A DNA stretch of 22,436 bases from Myxococcota bacterium (GTDB lineage Bacteria; Myxococcota; Polyangia; GCA-2747355; JAKLHH01), in contig JAKLHH010000011.1 of assembly GCA_022710245.1 (NCBI GenBank), positions 1 to 22,436 of the forward strand, read 5' to 3'. A model generated the notes under the pieces. The model was not told where the DNA came from, did not search any database, and saw only the letters and a program-made list of their open reading frames with translations. Positions 20,148 to 22,436 of the stretch are shown piece after piece. The translations under genes were made by a program, and so were the position numbers. Position 1 is the first letter of the stretch; every line of letters begins with the position of its first letter.

Positions 20148-22067
20148 TCAGTAGGCGAGGAGCTCGAGCGCGGCGCGGAGGGTGGCGGTCAGGCCCCTGG
20201 CGTCGCCGTGGTGGAGGCAGGCGCGGAGCTGCGCGGCGAGCCCGGTCCCCCAGAGCTGGTCGAGGAGCTCCGCGGAGGCGGCGGCGAACGCGGAGGCCTG
20301 CTCGCCCACCTCGCCCCGCGCTGGTGCGCCGGCGCGCAGCAGGTGGAGCGCGAGCTCGGCGCGCGCCGCGGAGAAGCCGAAGCGCGCCAGCGCCCCGCGG
20401 GCGAAGCTCAGGTCGGCCGCCTCGAGGAGCGTGGCGCGAGCCTCGTCGCGACCGAGCGCGAGCTCGGCGAGCCCGCGCACCTTCAGGATCAGCTGGCGCG
20501 GGTAGGGCTCGTGACGCGGCAGCGGCGCCAGGGCGCGCGCCGCCTGCTCCTGCGCCTCGAGGGCGAGGCCGCTCGCGAGGAGCGCACGCGCGAGGCCGTA
20601 GCGCAGGAACGCCTCGTTCACCGGACGGCCGCAGGTGACCTCGCGGTTCGCCTCGAGCCCGCTGCGGTAGAGCTCGGCCGCCTCGCCGGGGTCGCCGCGA
20701 CGGAGCGCGAGGTTGCCGAGGTAGCAGAGCTCGCGCGGCACCTCGTCGGGGTAGGCCTGCTCGAGCCTGGCGAGCGCCTCGCGGAGCGCCGCCTCGGCTC
20801 GCGGGAAGTCGCCGCGCAGGGTCCAGAGCTCGCCCAGGTTGCCCAGGGTGCGCGCCTGCTCGCGGGCGTCCTGCCGCAGCTGGCGCTGCAGCGCGAGGCT
20901 CGCCTCGAGGAGCGCGCTGGCCTCGTCGAAGCGGCGCAGGTCGCGGAGCAGCACGGCGAGGTTGCCGCGCACGCCGAGGTAGAGCTGCGGGTTCACCTCG
21001 CCCGCGGCCCAGAGCTCCTCGCCGAGCGCCGCCGCGCGCCCGAGGAGCGCCGCGGCCCCGGCGGGGTCGCCGAGGTGGACCAGCGAGGAGCCCGCGCGCC
21101 AGAGGGCGAGGAGCTCGTCGCTCCTCGGCGTGGTGATCCGCCCCGCGCGGCGCTGCCCCTCGAGCGCCTCGAGCGCCGAGCTCAGGACCTCGTGCGCCGC
21201 GGCGAAGCGGCCGCGCCGCTCGTAGAGCTCGACCCCGAGGCGAACCGCCGCGGTCACGTCGAGGGCGCCGCGTCCCCCGCGCGGCGCGGCGTTCGGCCCG
21301 AAGACCTCCTCGAGGAGCACCTCCAGCGTCGCGACCCGGCGGACGCGCGCGTCGCCGGCGGCTCCGCTGCCCGGCAGGAGCAGCGCCCGCAGCCGCGGAC
21401 GCTCGCGGAGCGCGGCGCGCTGCTTCGCCTCCTCGGCGGCGACCGGGAGCAGGCGGCCGTCCTCGGCGAGCGCTGCGCTGACCGCGAGGTCCGGGGGCAC
21501 CGGCAGCCCGCTCCAGAACGAGAAGAGCGCCAGCGCCGCGGCGGCCCCGGCGGAGGCGCCCTCGACGGCGGCGCGCTCCAGCGCCGGAGGGCCACGCCAG
21601 CGCAGCTGATAGCCGACCGGGCGCAGCGTCCCCCGGCCCGCGAGGAGGCGGAGCACCGCCCGCTCGGCCCGCTCCAGCGCGAGCGCGGCCCCGGCGGAGG
21701 CCGAGGCGGCGGGCCGCGCCGCGCCCTCGGGCTCGACGACGAGGCTGGCGAGGAAGGCCTCGCCGCTCGCGTCGGCGTCGACGAGCACCGCGGTGGCGAC
21801 GCCGAGCTCGCCGCTCGTGGGCGGGGCCGGCGGCGAGGACGGGAGCAGCGCCGCGAGCGGCGGTGGGAGCGCGAGCCGCTCGCGCAGGAGCTCGGGCGCG
21901 TGACTCTCCTCGAGGCGGCCGCCGATCCAGCCCGCGAGGCGCCGCAGGTGGAGCCGCTCCTCGGGCTCCACGCGCGGGTAGGCCTCCGCGATCAGCTCCA
22001 GGCCGCGCACGAGGTTCCCCAGCGCCTCCGCCTGGTGGCGGGCGGCGGCGAGGGCGGCGAGGCTCAC
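20148..22067 (-). CDS. Lon-protease-like (S16) domain fused to TPR repeats
   Basis: 639 residues from a GTG at 22067 with SD GAGGAGG 4 nt upstream. After a helical N-terminus (1-80), residues ~85-256 resemble the Lon proteolytic domain. VLVDADASGEAF and the strand GYQLRWRG precede VEGASAGAAAAL, where Ser172 sits in the position of the Lon nucleophile. These are followed by GLPVPPDLAVSAAL and GRLLPVAAEEAKQRAAL. The catalytic Lys that Lon carries in its GGLKEK block is Glu213 by straightforward alignment, with Lys215 two residues on, so activity is uncertain. Residues ~265-600 are tetratricopeptide repeats (LGNLGELWTLRGDFPRAEAAL and similar, here around 420-440) that likely bind partners. Soluble. 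The start overlaps the upstream gene's stop by 4 bp (GTGA), implying translational coupling. Confidence 0.85.
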   Translation of the reverse strand: MSLAALAAARHQAEALGNLVRGLELIAEAYPRVEPEERLHLRRLAGWIGGRLEESHAPELLRERLALPPPLAALLPSSPPAPPTSGELGVATAVLVDADASGEAFLASLVVEPEGAARPAASASAGAALALERAERAVLRLLAGRGTLRPVGYQLRWRGPPALERAAVEGASAGAAAALALFSFWSGLPVPPDLAVSAALAEDGRLLPVAAEEAKQRAALRERPRLRALLLPGSGAAGDARVRRVATLEVLLEEVFGPNAAPRGGRGALDVTAAVRLGVELYERRGRFAAAHEVLSSALEALEGQRRAGRITTPRSDELLALWRAGSSLVHLGDPAGAAALLGRAAALGEELWAAGEVNPQLYLGVRGNLAVLLRDLRRFDEASALLEASLALQRQLRQDAREQARTLGNLGELWTLRGDFPRAEAALREALARLEQAYPDEVPRELCYLGNLALRRGDPGEAAELYRSGLEANREVTCGRPVNEAFLRYGLARALLASGLALEAQEQAARALAPLPRHEPYPRQLILKVRGLAELALGRDEARATLLEAADLSFARGALARFGFSAARAELALHLLRAGAPARGEVGEQASAFAAASAELLDQLWGTGLAAQLRACLHHGDARGLTATLRAALELLAY

Positions 22068-22436
22068 CGCGCCTCCTCGACGAAGGTGAAGGAGCAGCGG
22101 AGCGTCGGGCGACCCTCCTCGGCCAGCTCGAGCTCGAGGGTGCGGCCGGGGAGCGCGGCGGCCGGGCCGAGGGGCAAGAGCAGCGCGTCCTCGTCCGGGG
22201 TGGCCTCGAGCGGCGCCCCGTCGAGACGGGCCACGAGGGTCAGCCCCGCCAGACGCTCGCCGAAGAGCGCGAGCTCGGCCTCGCCGCCCACCCGGTGGTA
22301 GACGACCCGCAGCCCGGGCTCCTCGAGGAGCACGCGGCGATCGGCGGGGAGCGGCGCTGCCTCGGCGGCCGACGCGGCGAGCACCCGCGCCGGCGCGGCG
22401 GCGACCGGGAGCACGAGGTGGAGCGGCACCTCGGGG
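22064..22436 (-). CDS. Unknown protein, partial at the right edge
   Basis: The frame is open through the window edge; the true start is outside, and an in-frame GTG at 22429 is only a possible start. The visible 123 residues are beta-rich with alternating hydrophobic strands (LRVVYHRVGGEAELALFGERL, split around 40-60; LTLVARLDGAPLEATPDEDALLLPLG) and a CSFTFVEEAR end. No family was recognised; it looks like an immunoglobulin-like or jelly-roll sandwich. Its stop (22064-22066) overlaps the GTG start of the Lon-like/TPR gene, so the two proteins are probably made from one mRNA and may act together. Confidence 0.75.
   Translation of the reverse strand, partial: PEVPLHLVLPVAAAPARVLAASAAEAAPLPADRRVLLEEPGLRVVYHRVGGEAELALFGERLAGLTLVARLDGAPLEATPDEDALLLPLGPAAALPGRTLELELAEEGRPTLRCSFTFVEEAR

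Noticed and set aside
20208..22301. 697-aa open frame antisense to the Lon-like/TPR gene
   Set aside because: Charge-biased low-complexity translation with no domain pattern; the opposite strand has clear S16-like and TPR motifs.

Overview
The window is about 22.4 kb of very GC-rich, densely coding bacterial DNA. Composition and gene content fit a Myxococcota-like (former deltaproteobacterial) organism. The indicators are a WGR/TIGR02996 'repeat-companion' protein, a Ser/Thr kinase fused to an nSTAND1-type NTPase, an FHA protein, a TPR protein, lipoproteins with unfamiliar domains, and a stand-alone PAS/zinc-cluster protein. This placement is inferred from gene content only. No rRNA, tRNA, CRISPR array, transposase or integrase is visible.

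Layout. 1-173: 3' end of an unidentified + strand gene. 322-4464: a large predicted lipoprotein with a GHL6-like TIM barrel, a beta-galactosidase trimerisation-like domain, an IPT/TIG domain and a GH8-like helical barrel. 4574-5977 (-): a decayed AbiEi/AbiEii-like pair; the antitoxin-like gene lacks its 5' end and the nucleotidyltransferase is frameshifted. A perfect 22-bp direct repeat flanks the pair. 6033-6953 (-): lipoyl synthase lipA. 7115-7750 (+): a small FHA-like, membrane-anchored protein with a lysine-rich tail. 7814-8593 (+): an alpha/beta hydrolase. 8812-10554 (+): a WGR-TIGR02996-LRR-SWIM protein, with a GTAGCAGCGC array upstream and about 28 copies of an 11-bp GCAGCG-type unit downstream. 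10933-12183 (-): an unrecognised helical protein. 12322-13176 (+): an unknown lipoprotein.

13208-16156 (-): a 982-aa protein kinase-nSTAND1-TM-coiled-coil protein. It is divergently transcribed from 16241-18481 (+), which encodes an FHA protein with a degenerate GGDEF-like region, an HEPN-like RNxxxH motif and a C-terminal CxxC. Both start codons lie exactly 6 nt behind a -10-like hexamer, suggesting leaderless mRNAs. 18603-19178 (+): a PAS-like/CxxC...CxxC protein. 19241-19999 (-): a YafK-like L,D-transpeptidase-family protein whose SD may be masked by a hairpin. 20148-22067 and 22064-22436 (-): a Lon-like/TPR protein overlapping its upstream neighbour by 4 bp (GTGA).

How the genes may work together. 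The 13.2-19.2 kb block looks like a phospho-signalling module: transmembrane STAND kinase, FHA phosphothreonine reader with a possible HEPN effector, and PAS sensor. It is the best candidate for an undescribed system. The second candidate is the WGR/SWIM protein, a putative nucleic-acid binder sitting between two related tandem-repeat arrays. The remaining genes look like independent units.
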